Positions 17,608 through 26,832 are shown, counted from the stretch's first letter. The stretch is DNA of 64,000 nucleotides from Chromobacterium haemolyticum DSM 19808 (GCF_000711885.1 NZ_KL543995.1:58010-122009), one strand, 5' to 3'. Numbers and translations are program-made. Notes: generated by a model from the letters alone, not told the origin.

Positions 17608-19419
17608 CTAGATGGTTTCAGTATTGGCCAGCAGCCATTCGCGCGCCGCGCCGTCCACCAGCGGCAGCAAGCGCGCGCGCACCTCGGCATGGTACTGGTT
17701 CAGCCAGTCCACCTCGGCGCGGGACAGCAGGTTGAAGTCCAGGCAGCGGGTGTCGATAGGGCATAGGGTCAGGGTTTCGAAGCGCAGGAAGTCGCCGAAT
17801 TCATTTTGCGACGAGGCCACGTTCAGCACCAGGTTCTCTATGCGCACGCCCCAGCGGCCGGGCCGGTAGACGCCGGGTTCGATCGAGGTGACCATGCCTT
17901 CCTGCATCGCCATATTGGCGTCCGGCACCGCGCGGGAAATGCTCTGCGGGCCTTCGTGAACATTGAGGAAGTAGCCGACGCCGTGGCCGGTGCCGTGGCC
18001 GAAGTCGATGTCGTGCTGCCACAGCGGCGCGCGCGCCAGAGCGTCCAGCATCGGCGACAGGGTGCCGCGCGGGAAATGCGCCATGGACAGGCCTATGGTG
18101 CCTTTTAGAACCAGGGTGAAGTCGCGCTTTTGCTCGGCGGACGGCGTGCCGACCGCCAGCACCCGGGTGATGTCGGTGGTGCCGCCCAGGTATTGACCGC
18201 CTGAGTCGATCAGCAGCAGGCCGTCGCCCTTGATTTCGCTGTGGGCGGCCTCGGTGGCGTGGTAGTGCGGCAGTGCGCCGTTGGCGTTGAAGCCTGCGAT
18301 GGTGCCGAAACTGGGCGACACGAAGCCGGGGCGACGCGCGCGCGCGGCGGTGATTTCCGCGTCTATGGTCAGCTCGGTGACGCGGCTGCGGTTAACTTCG
18401 CTTTCGAACCAGGCGAAGAACTCGCACAGCGCCGCGCCGTCCTGCTCCATCGCACCGCGGATGTGAGCGGCTTCTTCCGGCGTTTTGCAGGATTTGAACA
18501 AGGTGCTGGGATTGATCGCCTCGATCACGCGGGCTGCCGGATTAACCGCCTGGCGCAAGCCCAGGGTGACGCGGCGCGGGTCCAGCAGCAGGCTGGCGCC
18601 GGCCGGCAGCGCGCCGAGCGCCGGCTTGGCCTGGGCGTAGGGCTGGACTTCGACGCCGTCGGCCGCCAGTTGGGCGCGCAGTTCGGCGGAAACCTTGCCT
18701 TCGCCGACGAAGAGGATGGCCTGTTGCCGGCCCAGCAGCGCATGGCTGATGAACACCGGGTTGTAGTTGACGTCGCTGCCGCGCAGATTGAAGCTCCAGG
18801 CGATGTCGTCCAGCGTGGACAGGAAGTGCCAATCGGCGCCGGCTTCCGCCATGGCGGCGCGCAAGCGCGCCAGCTTGTCCGCGCGGCTTTGCGGCGCGAA
18901 CGCCGCCTCATGTTGATACACCGGCGCATCCGGCAGCGGGGGGCGCTGCGGGTTGATGACGTCTATCAGATCCAGGTCGGTGCGCAAGCGAGCGCCAGCC
19001 TGTTCCAGCGCGGCTTGCAGCGCTTTGGCAGCGGCCAGGCCCAGCGAATCGCCGTCCACCGACAGCGTCTGGCCGGCGCTCAGCGTCTTGGAGATCCAGC
19101 CAAGGTGGTCGGCGCTGGCTGCGCTGACGATCTTGACCAGCTGAATGCCGCTGCCGGCCAGTTCGGCTTCGGCTTGCACCCAGTACCGGCTGTCGGCCCA
19201 GACGCCTGCGAAGTTGTGGGTGACGATCAGCGTGCCCATGGAGCCGGTGAAGCCGGACAGCCATTGGCGGGCTTGCCAGCGCGCCGGCAGATACTCCGAC
19301 AGGTGGGGATCGGACGAGGGCACCAGACAGGCGTCGACTCCGGCGTTCTTCATGGCGGCGCGCAGGGCGGCGATGCGTTGCGGAATGGTGTCCAGTTGAG
19401 GGGTTGCGAGGGTGTTCAT
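17608..19419 (-). CDS. pepP: Three-domain Xaa-Pro aminopeptidase (M24B)
   Basis: A 603-residue proline-specific aminopeptidase that removes N-terminal residues preceding proline. It has two creatinase-like N-terminal domains, a pita-bread M24 catalytic domain, and a C-terminal M24 extension (DFLRFETLTLCPID). Metal ligands are visible in LLIDSGGQYLGGTTDITRV (two Asp), FGHGTGHGVGYFLNVHEGP (His), TSIEPGVYRPGRWGVRIEN (Glu), plus a final Glu. The three-domain architecture is like eukaryotic APP1 and unlike E. coli PepP (about 440 residues), so the symbol denotes function only. Followed by a LysR gene on the same strand. Confidence 0.9.
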   Translation of the reverse strand: MNTLATPQLDTIPQRIAALRAAMKNAGVDACLVPSSDPHLSEYLPARWQARQWLSGFTGSMGTLIVTHNFAGVWADSRYWVQAEAELAGSGIQLVKIVSAASADHLGWISKTLSAGQTLSVDGDSLGLAAAKALQAALEQAGARLRTDLDLIDVINPQRPPLPDAPVYQHEAAFAPQSRADKLARLRAAMAEAGADWHFLSTLDDIAWSFNLRGSDVNYNPVFISHALLGRQQAILFVGEGKVSAELRAQLAADGVEVQPYAQAKPALGALPAGASLLLDPRRVTLGLRQAVNPAARVIEAINPSTLFKSCKTPEEAAHIRGAMEQDGAALCEFFAWFESEVNRSRVTELTIDAEITAARARRPGFVSPSFGTIAGFNANGALPHYHATEAAHSEIKGDGLLLIDSGGQYLGGTTDITRVLAVGTPSAEQKRDFTLVLKGTIGLSMAHFPRGTLSPMLDALARAPLWQHDIDFGHGTGHGVGYFLNVHEGPQSISRAVPDANMAMQEGMVTSIEPGVYRPGRWGVRIENLVLNVASSQNEFGDFLRFETLTLCPIDTRCLDFNLLSRAEVDWLNQYHAEVRARLLPLVDGAAREWLLANTETI

Positions 19420-19544
19420 GCCGGCTCCGGGGGATGTATGCCATGCATTCTGTGGCTAATGAAACCGAGGCGCAAGAGTATGAGCATAGCTGATGATTGC
19501 CATGTCATTTTAGGCGGGGGCGGGCGTGGGGCGCCCGCCTTCGC

Positions 19545-20930
19545 TCAAGTCTCGCTGTTGTCGAATTGAACCGTGGGCACGGCTTTGCGCAGGCCGCGCG
19601 TCAGGCACAGCAAATACGCCATGCCCGCGGCGAGCCAGCCCAGGCCGATTTGCAAGGTGAGCGCGGACAGGCTGGTCCACAGCCAGAGCGTCAAGGCAAA
19701 TCCAATCGCCGCGGGCGAGCCATAACGCATCCAGGCGCTAAACGGATGCGGCTTGCCATCCAGCAGATAGGTTTTGATCACCGCCAGGTTGACCACCGAG
19801 AACGCCACCAGAGCCCCGAAACTGATCAGGGAGGCCAGGGTGGCCAAATCGATCACCAGCGCCAGCGTGGAACAGAGGGATACCACGAGTATCGACCAGA
19901 TCGGGGTGTTGAAGCGTTGTGACAGGCCGGCAAAGATCCGGTGCGGCAAGACACGATCCCTGCCCATGCTGTACAAAATGCGCGAGACCGAGGCTTGGGA
20001 GGCCAGTGCCGATCCAAAGGCGCCGGCCACATAGCTGGCGGTGAAAAAACTGACGAAATAGGGGCCGGCGATGCGCCGCATCACCTCATTGGCGGCTGAG
20101 TCCACATGCTGGAATCTGCTGCCGGGGAAAGCCAGCTGGCTGATGGCCGCCAGCAGGATGAACAGCAGTCCCGCTCCTATTGTCGTGACGATGATGGCCC
20201 GCGGGATGTCGCGGCGCGGTTCCCGCGCCTCTTCCGCCAAAGTGGACACCGCGTCGAAGCCTAGAAAGGACAAACACAGAATGGCCGCGCCGGCCAGCAC
20301 CGGCGCCATCCCGATGGCGCTGCCGTCCCCCTGCCAGGGCGCCAGCAGATCCACGCTGGTCTGAGTCATGATCTGCCGGGCCGCCAGCCCGACAAACACC
20401 AGAACAAAGACTAGCTGCGCGGCTATCAGCGCATTGCCGAAACGCGACACTGATTGAATGCCCAGCACATTCAACACCGTGACCAGCGCGATCATCGTCA
20501 CGATAAAGCCCCAGGCCGGCACTTGAGGAAAGCTTTGATGCAGGTAGATGCCGATCACCAGATAATTGATCATGGGTAAAAACAGGTAATCGAGCAATAA
20601 AGACCAGCCGGCCAGAAAGCCCGTCATCGGACCAAAGCTTTTACGGGCATAAGAATAGGCCGAGCCTGCAACCGGGTAGCGGTCGACCATGCGGCTATAA
20701 GACAGCGCGGTGAAAAAAATGGACAGCAAGGTGAGCAGATAAGCCAAGGCGGTGCGGCCGCCGGTGACTTGAGTGACCACGCCATAGGTGGTGAATACGG
20801 TCAAGGGCACCATATAGACCAGGCCAAACAAAGTCAGCGCCGGCAGCGATAACACTCGGCGTAGCGATCCGGCGTAGGGAAGGGGCTGCGCGGGCTCCGT
20901 TACGGGGAACGGGGGATATCCTGCCATCAT
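19545..20930 (-). CDS. APC-family permease, PuuP putrescine importer-like
   Basis: A 461-residue inner-membrane transporter with about twelve hydrophobic segments. It shares distinctive stretches with E. coli PuuP: YARKSFGPMTGFLAGWSLLL, DYLFLPMINYLVIGIYL, CLSFLGFDAVSTLAEEAREP, and LASQASVSRILYSMGRDRVL. That suggests uptake of putrescine or a related amine by proton symport. It is the last gene of a minus-strand cluster of amidase, aldehyde dehydrogenase and aminotransferase, but a 232-nt gap carrying two palindromic repeats separates it from them. AAAGGAGAATC precedes the ATG, right at the edge of one repeat. Confidence 0.9.
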   Translation of the reverse strand: MMAGYPPFPVTEPAQPLPYAGSLRRVLSLPALTLFGLVYMVPLTVFTTYGVVTQVTGGRTALAYLLTLLSIFFTALSYSRMVDRYPVAGSAYSYARKSFGPMTGFLAGWSLLLDYLFLPMINYLVIGIYLHQSFPQVPAWGFIVTMIALVTVLNVLGIQSVSRFGNALIAAQLVFVLVFVGLAARQIMTQTSVDLLAPWQGDGSAIGMAPVLAGAAILCLSFLGFDAVSTLAEEAREPRRDIPRAIIVTTIGAGLLFILLAAISQLAFPGSRFQHVDSAANEVMRRIAGPYFVSFFTASYVAGAFGSALASQASVSRILYSMGRDRVLPHRIFAGLSQRFNTPIWSILVVSLCSTLALVIDLATLASLISFGALVAFSVVNLAVIKTYLLDGKPHPFSAWMRYGSPAAIGFALTLWLWTSLSALTLQIGLGWLAAGMAYLLCLTRGLRKAVPTVQFDNSET

Positions 20931-20942
20931 GATTCTCCTTTA

Positions 20943-21052
20943 GCGCCGCACACAAAACCGCGCAGCGTACCTGAGCCAAGGCGCGCCGACGCCGGCAGTA
21001 CCAGGCGTACGACAAGTCGGCGCAACTCAGGATCAGGGGTTTTGTCAGCGGG
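20943..21052. repeat. Palindromic element family 2, copy A
   Basis: About 110 bp bounded by imperfect inverted repeats (CGCCGCACACAAAACC on the left, GGTTTTGTCAGCGGG on the right). The interior shares ACCTGAGCCAAGGCG, then GCCGACGC and CGGCGCA, with the copy at 26721-26832. It sits directly upstream of the permease ribosome binding site. Confidence 0.75.
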
Positions 21053-21074
21053 TCTTATTGCCGGCAACTTCTTT

Positions 21075-21113
21075 GAGCCTGCAGGGAGTCTGCTGCGCGT
21101 CGTTAACAGGCTC
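21075..21113. repeat. Short palindrome related to family 1
   Basis: GAGCCTG and CAGGCTC form inverted ends around AGTCTGCTGCGCGTCG. The internal AGTCTGCTGCG matches the variant left end of family 1 (AACCTGTTCAAAGTCTGC). It looks like an internally deleted derivative of about 39 bp. Confidence 0.55.
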
Positions 21114-21162
21114 TTGGGGCCGGCTATTGTTGTCTATGCAAGCCGCTTGATCTCCATGCGGG

Positions 21163-22536
21163 TTACCGTAGCAAGGCTTTCTCCGCGGCTTTGATGGCTT
21201 GCTCGAAGGTATTCGCGATGAGCTCGGCCTGCTCCATGCTCAGCGTCAAGGGCGGAGAAATGATGAAAGTGTCCGCCAGATTGCGTATCAACACCCCGTG
21301 TCGACGGCAGTAATCGGAGATATACGCGCCGAAGCCCAGGTCCAGATCAAAAGGCTGTTTGCCGACGGGGTCGGCCACCAGTTCCACGCCTATCATCAGG
21401 CCCAGGCCGCGGACATCGCCCATATGGGGATGCTTGCCCTTTATGCTTTTCAGGCGCTCCAATAAATGACCGCCTACCTTGGCCGCGTTTTCCGTCAGGT
21501 TTTCCCTTTCGATGATCTCCAGATTGGCCAGCGCCGCCGCGCAGGCCAGCGGATGGCCGGCATAAGTGTTGCCGTGATAGAAGGCCGCTGGGCTGAACTG
21601 GCGGGCGTCGCTGGAGTGAAATGCCGACTCCACTCTTTGATTCATCAGGGTGGCCCCCAGCGGGATGTAGCCGCTGTTGATTCCCTTGGCGAATACCATG
21701 ATGTCCGGCTTCACCCCCCAATGCCGGCTGCCGAACAGGTTTCCAATGCGGCCGAAACCGGTGACCACTTCGTCCGCGATCAGGAGCACGCGATAGCGGT
21801 CGCACACCTCGCGCACCAAGGGCCAATAATTGGGGGGCGGGACAATGACGCCGCCGGCGCCTTGCACCGGCTCGGCAATGAAGGCCGCCACGGTGCCGGG
21901 GCCCTGATGGAGGATTTCCCGCTCCAGCAATTGCGCGCATAAGCGGCCTAGGGTTTCTGAATCGTCGGTGTAGGGGTTGCGGTATAGATGGGGGGTGTCC
22001 ACTTGGCTGAAGCCCGCCAGCAAGGGTTCGTAAGCCTGGCGATAAGCGGTGCTGCCGTTCGCCGACAAGGCTCCCAGGGTGACGCCGTGGTAAGCCTGCT
22101 TCAGCGAGATGATTTTATGGCGCTCAGGCTCGCCGCATTGCCGCCAGTACTGGCGGGCCAGTTTAAACGCCGCTTCATTGGCTTCCGAGCCGCCGGAAGA
22201 GAAAAAGGCGGCGCTCATGCCTTCGGGCTCGGTCATCCGGCATAAACGCTCAGCCAGCGCCATGGCCGGCTGCGTGGTGGTGCCGCCAAAAATCGAATAA
22301 AAACCCAGCTGGTTTAATTGTTGGGTGATGGCCTCCTTGATTTCTGGATGGTCGTGCCCGACGTTGACATTCCACAAGCCGCCTTGCCCATCTAGATAGC
22401 GTTTCCCGGCTTGATCGAAGACATGGCAACCCGAAGCGCGATCGATCCGCAGCGGCGGATGCGCGGCAATATGGCTGGCATTGGCGAAGGGATACAAAAG
22501 ATGGCCGGTAGGATGGCGATTTGCCGTGCTGGTCAT
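21163..22536 (-). CDS. Class III omega-aminotransferase
   Basis: A PLP fold-type I enzyme of 457 residues that moves an amino group from a terminal (omega) position to pyruvate or 2-oxoglutarate. It has GGSEANEAAFKLAR near 116-130, AYHGVTLGALSANG, the cofactor Asp in LLIADEVVTGFGRIG, and the PLP lysine in VFAKGINSGY near residue 283. The N-terminal LDGQGGLWNVNVGHDHPEI resembles the SpuC/omega-amino acid:pyruvate group. Co-directional with an aldehyde dehydrogenase 64 nt upstream, so the pair can convert an amine to an aldehyde and then an acid. Confidence 0.92.
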   Translation of the reverse strand: MTSTANRHPTGHLLYPFANASHIAAHPPLRIDRASGCHVFDQAGKRYLDGQGGLWNVNVGHDHPEIKEAITQQLNQLGFYSIFGGTTTQPAMALAERLCRMTEPEGMSAAFFSSGGSEANEAAFKLARQYWRQCGEPERHKIISLKQAYHGVTLGALSANGSTAYRQAYEPLLAGFSQVDTPHLYRNPYTDDSETLGRLCAQLLEREILHQGPGTVAAFIAEPVQGAGGVIVPPPNYWPLVREVCDRYRVLLIADEVVTGFGRIGNLFGSRHWGVKPDIMVFAKGINSGYIPLGATLMNQRVESAFHSSDARQFSPAAFYHGNTYAGHPLACAAALANLEIIERENLTENAAKVGGHLLERLKSIKGKHPHMGDVRGLGLMIGVELVADPVGKQPFDLDLGFGAYISDYCRRHGVLIRNLADTFIISPPLTLSMEQAELIANTFEQAIKAAEKALLR

Positions 22537-22600
22537 GATGTTTTCTCCTCGGTTTTACGTTGCGGCGCCGGCTTGTTCCGATGGTCGGCGTTCTGTTGTC

Positions 22601-24115
22601 CTATTGCTCCTGGTTCAGCGTCATCCACACCCCCTTGGTCTGGGTGTAGGCCAGCAAGGCGTCAAAGCATTTGTCGCGGCCATTGCCGGACTCTTTCCAG
22701 CCGCCGAACGGCAGTTGCATATCGCCGTCCATATAGCTGTTGACGTAGACCATGCCGGCTTCTACCTCGCGCGCGAAGCGATGCGCATGGTTGAGGTTTT
22801 GGGTCCAGATGCCCGCCGCCAGGCCAAAGGGGCTGTCATTGGCGATGGCGATGGCCTGGTCCAAGCCGGATACCGGCATCACGCAGGCCACTGGGCCGAA
22901 AATCTCTTCTCGCGCTATGCGCATGCCGTTGTTCACGCCGGCGAACACGGTGGGGTTGACGTAGGCGCCGTGGTCCAGATGGCGCGGGGTGTCGCCGCCC
23001 AGCAGGCATTGCGCACCGGCTTGCCGGCCCAGCGCAATGTAATCCAGCACGCGCCGCTGCTGGCCGCGGCTCACCAGTGGGCCCATGCTGGTGGCGGGGT
23101 CCAGCGGGTCTCCCGGGATGTGATGCGCGCGCGCGGCGTTTAGGAAGGCTTCGAGAAAATCGGGAAGAATGCTTTGTTCCACCAGCAGGCGGGAGCCGGC
23201 GCAGCAGATCTGGCCTTGATTGCCGAATACGCCCATGGCCGCCCAACGCGCGGCGGCCTCCAGGTCCTGGACATCGGCCAAAATCACATGGGGGGATTTG
23301 CCGCCGCACTCCAAGGACAGTTGCTTCATATTGGACTGGCCCGCGTAGCACAGCATCAGCTTGCCCACTTCCGCCGAACCGGTGAAGGCGATCTTGTCGA
23401 CATCCTGATGCAAGGCCAACGGCCGGCCGCAGCCAGGTCCATCGCCGGTCAGCACATTGAGTACCCCGGGCGGGGCGCCCGCCTCAATGAAGAGCTTGGC
23501 CAGCCATAAAGCGCTGAGCGGAGACTCTTCCGCCGGCTTGAGCACCACGGAGTTGCCGGCCGCCAGCGCCGGCGCGATCTTCCAGCAGCTCATCAGCAAG
23601 GGGTAATTCCAGGGCACCACGCAAGCCACCACGCCCAAGGGTTGGCGCAGCACAAAGCTATGGATGTGGCTGGCGGTTGCTCCCACCGTGCCCAGTACCT
23701 TGTCGATGGATTCCGCGGTAAAGCGCAGGCACTGCACGCTCAGGGGCAAGTCCACCGTCAGCATCTCGCTAATTGGCTTGCCCATGTCCAGGCAGTCCAG
23801 CAAAGCGAAAGTGCGTTGATGTTGTTCGATCAAATCGGCGAGCCGATTGAGGACGGCCATACGCTCCCGCGGCGGTCGTCTGGACCAGACGCCGGACTGA
23901 AAAGCGCGCCGCGCGGAATTGACGGCGATATCCACGTCCTGGCCATCGGCGCTGGGCAGCTTGGCCAGGGTCTCGCCATTGCTTGGATTGACGCTGGCGA
24001 AGCGCCGGCCGGAACGCGCCTGACGAAAGTCCCCGTCAATGAACAGCCCCTGTTCCAAGGGCAGTGCCTTGGCCAGGGCGCGCCAGTCGTCGGCTAAGAG
24101 AGGTTCAGCGGACAT
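22601..24115 (-). CDS. NAD(P)-dependent aldehyde dehydrogenase (PuuC-like)
   Basis: A 504-residue ALDH-superfamily enzyme. The catalytic Glu is in LECGGKSP (about residue 268) and the nucleophilic Cys in NQGQICCAGSR (about 302). VPWNYPLLMSCWKIAPALAA and FTGSAEVGK are standard cofactor motifs. The closing PFGGWKESGNGRDKC segment fits the gamma-glutamyl-aminobutyraldehyde / aminoaldehyde dehydrogenase branch. Its start overlaps the amidase stop by 11 nt, so it is translated with the amidase, and the aminotransferase follows. Confidence 0.92.
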   Translation of the reverse strand: MSAEPLLADDWRALAKALPLEQGLFIDGDFRQARSGRRFASVNPSNGETLAKLPSADGQDVDIAVNSARRAFQSGVWSRRPPRERMAVLNRLADLIEQHQRTFALLDCLDMGKPISEMLTVDLPLSVQCLRFTAESIDKVLGTVGATASHIHSFVLRQPLGVVACVVPWNYPLLMSCWKIAPALAAGNSVVLKPAEESPLSALWLAKLFIEAGAPPGVLNVLTGDGPGCGRPLALHQDVDKIAFTGSAEVGKLMLCYAGQSNMKQLSLECGGKSPHVILADVQDLEAAARWAAMGVFGNQGQICCAGSRLLVEQSILPDFLEAFLNAARAHHIPGDPLDPATSMGPLVSRGQQRRVLDYIALGRQAGAQCLLGGDTPRHLDHGAYVNPTVFAGVNNGMRIAREEIFGPVACVMPVSGLDQAIAIANDSPFGLAAGIWTQNLNHAHRFAREVEAGMVYVNSYMDGDMQLPFGGWKESGNGRDKCFDALLAYTQTKGVWMTLNQEQ

Positions 24116-25535
24116 ATTCGGCTCCTGAGTCTAATAAGTGGGGAAAGGCGCCCAGCGATTCAAACTGACCGGCCAGCGACAGCAATTGCCGGTCCGCCCC
24201 GCGCGCGCCGATGAATTGCAGCCCAACCGGCTTGCCTTCCGAGCTCAGGCCGCAGGGGACGACGCAGGCGGGATGCTGGCTTAGATTGAGCGGGAAGCTG
24301 AAACCCGCCCACTCTGTCCAGGCAGCGCCATCGCCGGCCGGCTGTCGCGAGGCGATGGGGAAGGCCGTCAAGGGGGTGGCCGGCGCTAGCAGCAGATCGA
24401 ACCGGCTCATCGTCTGGTCCATGAAGGCGCCAAATTCGGCGCGCCGGGTTTGAGCCGCAACCAAGTCCGCCGCGCTCAGGGCCAGGCCGCGCTCGGCTAT
24501 TGCGACAAAGCCAGGGTCCAGTTGCCCGCGCAGAGCCGGCTCCACCATGGACAGCCGGTTGGCCGCGCCGCTGAACCAGTGCTTTTGGAAAACATCGAGC
24601 AGATCGATATCGGGAAGTTCGAATGGCTGGATCTCCACTCCCAATGAGCGCACCAGATCCAAGGCCCGCTCTATGACCGCGGCCACTTCCGCTTGCAGCT
24701 GGCCGCAGGCCGGGATGGACCAGTAAGCCACTCTGGCCCGGCTTAGCGCCAAGGGAGGGAAAGAGGGCTCGCCGCCGATGGGCTGATGCCAGTCACGCAA
24801 GTCGCGTCCGCTCATCGCGTCCAGCATGGCGCTGACATCGCCGACGCAGCGCGCAATCGGCCCGATATGCGCCAAGGTGCCGAAGGCGCTGCCGGGATAG
24901 GCCGGCACCCGGCCAAAGCTGGGTTTGTGTCCAACCAGACCGCAGAAGGCCGCCGGGATGCGAATGGACCCGCCGCCATCCGTCCCTAGGTGCAATACGC
25001 CCGCTCCGGCCGCGGCGGCCACGGCCGCGCCGCCGGAAGAGCCCCCCGGCGTCAGTTCAGGTCCCCACGGATTGCGCGTAATCCCGTGAAGCGGATTATC
25101 GGTGACGGCTTTCCAGCCGAATTCCGGCATGGTCGTCATGCCCAGCAAGACGGCGCCGGCGGCGCGCAAGCGAGCAACCGACGGAGCGTCGCTGCCGCAA
25201 ACCGCCGCGCTGCTGCTGCGGCTGCCATAGCGCACGCTCCAGCCTTGCACTTGAACGATGTCCTTGATCGTGGCGGGCACGCCATCGATGGGAGACAAGG
25301 GACGCCCCCGCCGCCAACGCTCATCGGCCGCGGCGGCGGCGTCGAGCGCGCCGGCGCTGTCGATAAAAGCGAAGGCGTTGTAACGGTCTTGGACCGCCGA
25401 CGCCCTGGCCAGCGCCGCTTCCGCGACTTCAAGCGGAGAAAGGCTTGCCGCGGCGTAGCGGCTGGTCATGTTTTGCACGTTCAGCCGGCAGAGCGGCGAC
25501 GCGTCCGACAGCGGGAGTGTGTGGATGGATGACAT
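24105..25535 (-). CDS. Amidase-signature family amidase
   Basis: A 476-residue amidase with the Ser-cisSer-Lys triad: Lys in ATIKDIVQV, the cis-Ser in TPGGSSGGAAV, and the nucleophile Ser in GTDGGGSIRIPAAF. Length and domain order are normal for the family. No GatB/GatC partners are present and the gene is the first of a catabolic operon, so a small-molecule amide is a better guess than Gln-tRNA. Its stop overlaps the aldehyde dehydrogenase start. It is divergent from a LysR gene about 210 nt away. Confidence 0.9.
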   Translation of the reverse strand: MSSIHTLPLSDASPLCRLNVQNMTSRYAAASLSPLEVAEAALARASAVQDRYNAFAFIDSAGALDAAAAADERWRRGRPLSPIDGVPATIKDIVQVQGWSVRYGSRSSSAAVCGSDAPSVARLRAAGAVLLGMTTMPEFGWKAVTDNPLHGITRNPWGPELTPGGSSGGAAVAAAAGAGVLHLGTDGGGSIRIPAAFCGLVGHKPSFGRVPAYPGSAFGTLAHIGPIARCVGDVSAMLDAMSGRDLRDWHQPIGGEPSFPPLALSRARVAYWSIPACGQLQAEVAAVIERALDLVRSLGVEIQPFELPDIDLLDVFQKHWFSGAANRLSMVEPALRGQLDPGFVAIAERGLALSAADLVAAQTRRAEFGAFMDQTMSRFDLLLAPATPLTAFPIASRQPAGDGAAWTEWAGFSFPLNLSQHPACVVPCGLSSEGKPVGLQFIGARGADRQLLSLAGQFESLGAFPHLLDSGAEYVR

Positions 25536-25674
25536 ACTAAGCCCCCAAGGTAAGGTGCGGCGTGGCCGCTATGGCATGACTGGGCGGTGGTGTTGTTTTG
25601 TGATGATGGTAAGCAAACGAGGCGGCGCGGAAAAACGCATTTTTCGCGGCAAGTTGCGCTGTTTTTATGTGTAA

Positions 25675-25718
25675 GAGCCTGTTACGCCGCTGAAGCACGG
25701 CAGACTTTCAACAGGCTC
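25675..25718. repeat. Short palindrome related to family 1
   Basis: GAGCCTGTT and AACAGGCTC are perfect inverted ends of a 44-bp segment. The right half, GCAGACTTTCAACAGGCTC, is nearly the reverse complement of the variant family 1 left end at 61397. It lies in the divergent promoter region of the amidase operon, 27 nt before the LysR start. Confidence 0.65.
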
Positions 25719-25744
25719 CCAAATGCCAGCTTAGGGGAGGGGAC

Positions 25745-26701
25745 ATGAATATTTCGATTAGACAAATACGTTATGTCTATGAAGTGGCATTGACGGGAAG
25801 CATCGCGGCGGCGGCGGAGGCGATACCGATTTCCAAATCCGCCTTGCTGAGCGCCATCATTCATGTGGAAAACCAAATAGGGTTTCGGATTTTTGAACGC
25901 CGCCCGGCGCGTGGCGTAAAAATCACTCCGGCGGGCAAGCAGTTCATGCTGGCGGCGCAGGATATGTTGGAAGCGAAGTCGGCGTTTAATCGTTGCATCG
26001 CCAATCTGACGCGGCCGGGGACCGTTCAATTGCGGATTGGCTGTTTTGAGCCGTTTGGCGCCTTGTTCATGCCGGATGTGCTGAAACGTTATATACAGGG
26101 TCAAGGCGAAGTCGACATCCAGCTGCGGGAAGGAGACCAGTCGCAACTGCGCAGCTGGTTGGCGGCCGACGAGGTGGATTTGATCGTAACCTACGATATC
26201 GGCTTTCATTTGGACGAGGAGGTCAGCCGTATCTGCAAGGTGCCCTGTCATGCCTTGCTGTCGATACAAGACCCGCTGGCGGAGCAAGAGGCGGTCTCGT
26301 TGGCGGATTTGGCGCTTCGGCCGCTGGTGTTGCTGGATTTGCCGCAGACGGCGGCGTATTTGTTGGCCTTGTTCGAAATATCGCCTTGTCAGCCTCATGT
26401 GCGCTTCAGGACGCGTTCGTATGAAACCGTGCGCGCGGCGGTTTCCGCGGGATTTGGCTGTTCCATCCTGAATATGTGCCCGTCCGGCAGCGCCACTCGG
26501 GACGGGCCGGAGTTGATACGACGGCCGTTTGCCGATTTCAGCTCCGCGCCCACGCTGATTGTGCAAGATAAACATGGCCGGGAAAAACCCGCTTTCATCC
26601 AGGACTTTATTACCGCGACGCAGCAGCATTTTCGCCAATTGGGGCCGGAGGGTTTCGCCGTGGCGACCCCGGCTTTGGCGGCGACTCTTTTTCAGGTTTG
26701 A
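25745..26701 (+). CDS. LysR-family regulator, divergent to amidase operon
   Basis: A 318-residue LTTR. The N-terminal helix-turn-helix (QIRYVYEVALTGSIAAAAEA, ISKSALLSAIIHVENQIG, IFERRPARGVKITPAG) is followed by an effector-binding domain (VDLIVTYDIGFHLDEEV, LVLLDLPQTAAYLL). Divergent placement next to the amidase-ALDH-aminotransferase genes makes it the likely regulator of that cluster. GGAGGGGAC precedes the ATG. A family 2 repeat begins 20 nt after its stop. Confidence 0.92.
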   Translation: MNISIRQIRYVYEVALTGSIAAAAEAIPISKSALLSAIIHVENQIGFRIFERRPARGVKITPAGKQFMLAAQDMLEAKSAFNRCIANLTRPGTVQLRIGCFEPFGALFMPDVLKRYIQGQGEVDIQLREGDQSQLRSWLAADEVDLIVTYDIGFHLDEEVSRICKVPCHALLSIQDPLAEQEAVSLADLALRPLVLLDLPQTAAYLLALFEISPCQPHVRFRTRSYETVRAAVSAGFGCSILNMCPSGSATRDGPELIRRPFADFSSAPTLIVQDKHGREKPAFIQDFITATQQHFRQLGPEGFAVATPALAATLFQV

Positions 26702-26720
26702 AGTATTCATTCAACCATTT

Positions 26721-26832
26721 AGAGCCGCTGACAAAACCTTGCGGAGAACCTGAGCCAAGGCGTGCCGACGCTGGCATTACTTGGGTACGGCAATCCGGCG
26801 CACCGCGGCATCAGAGGTTTGTTAGCCGCTCT
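26721..26832. repeat. Palindromic element family 2, copy B
   Basis: 112 bp with inverted ends AGAGCCGCTGACAAAACC and, on the right, AGGTTTGTTAGCCGCTCT (two mismatches when paired). The interior shares GAGCCAAGGCG, GCCGACGC and CGGCGCA with the copy at 20943-21052. Located just after the LysR stop. Confidence 0.8.

Noticed and set aside
19500-19544. GC-rich inverted repeat after the permease gene as a terminator
   Set aside because: GGCGGGCG/CGCCCGCC can pair but no T-run follows on the minus strand, so it was not called.
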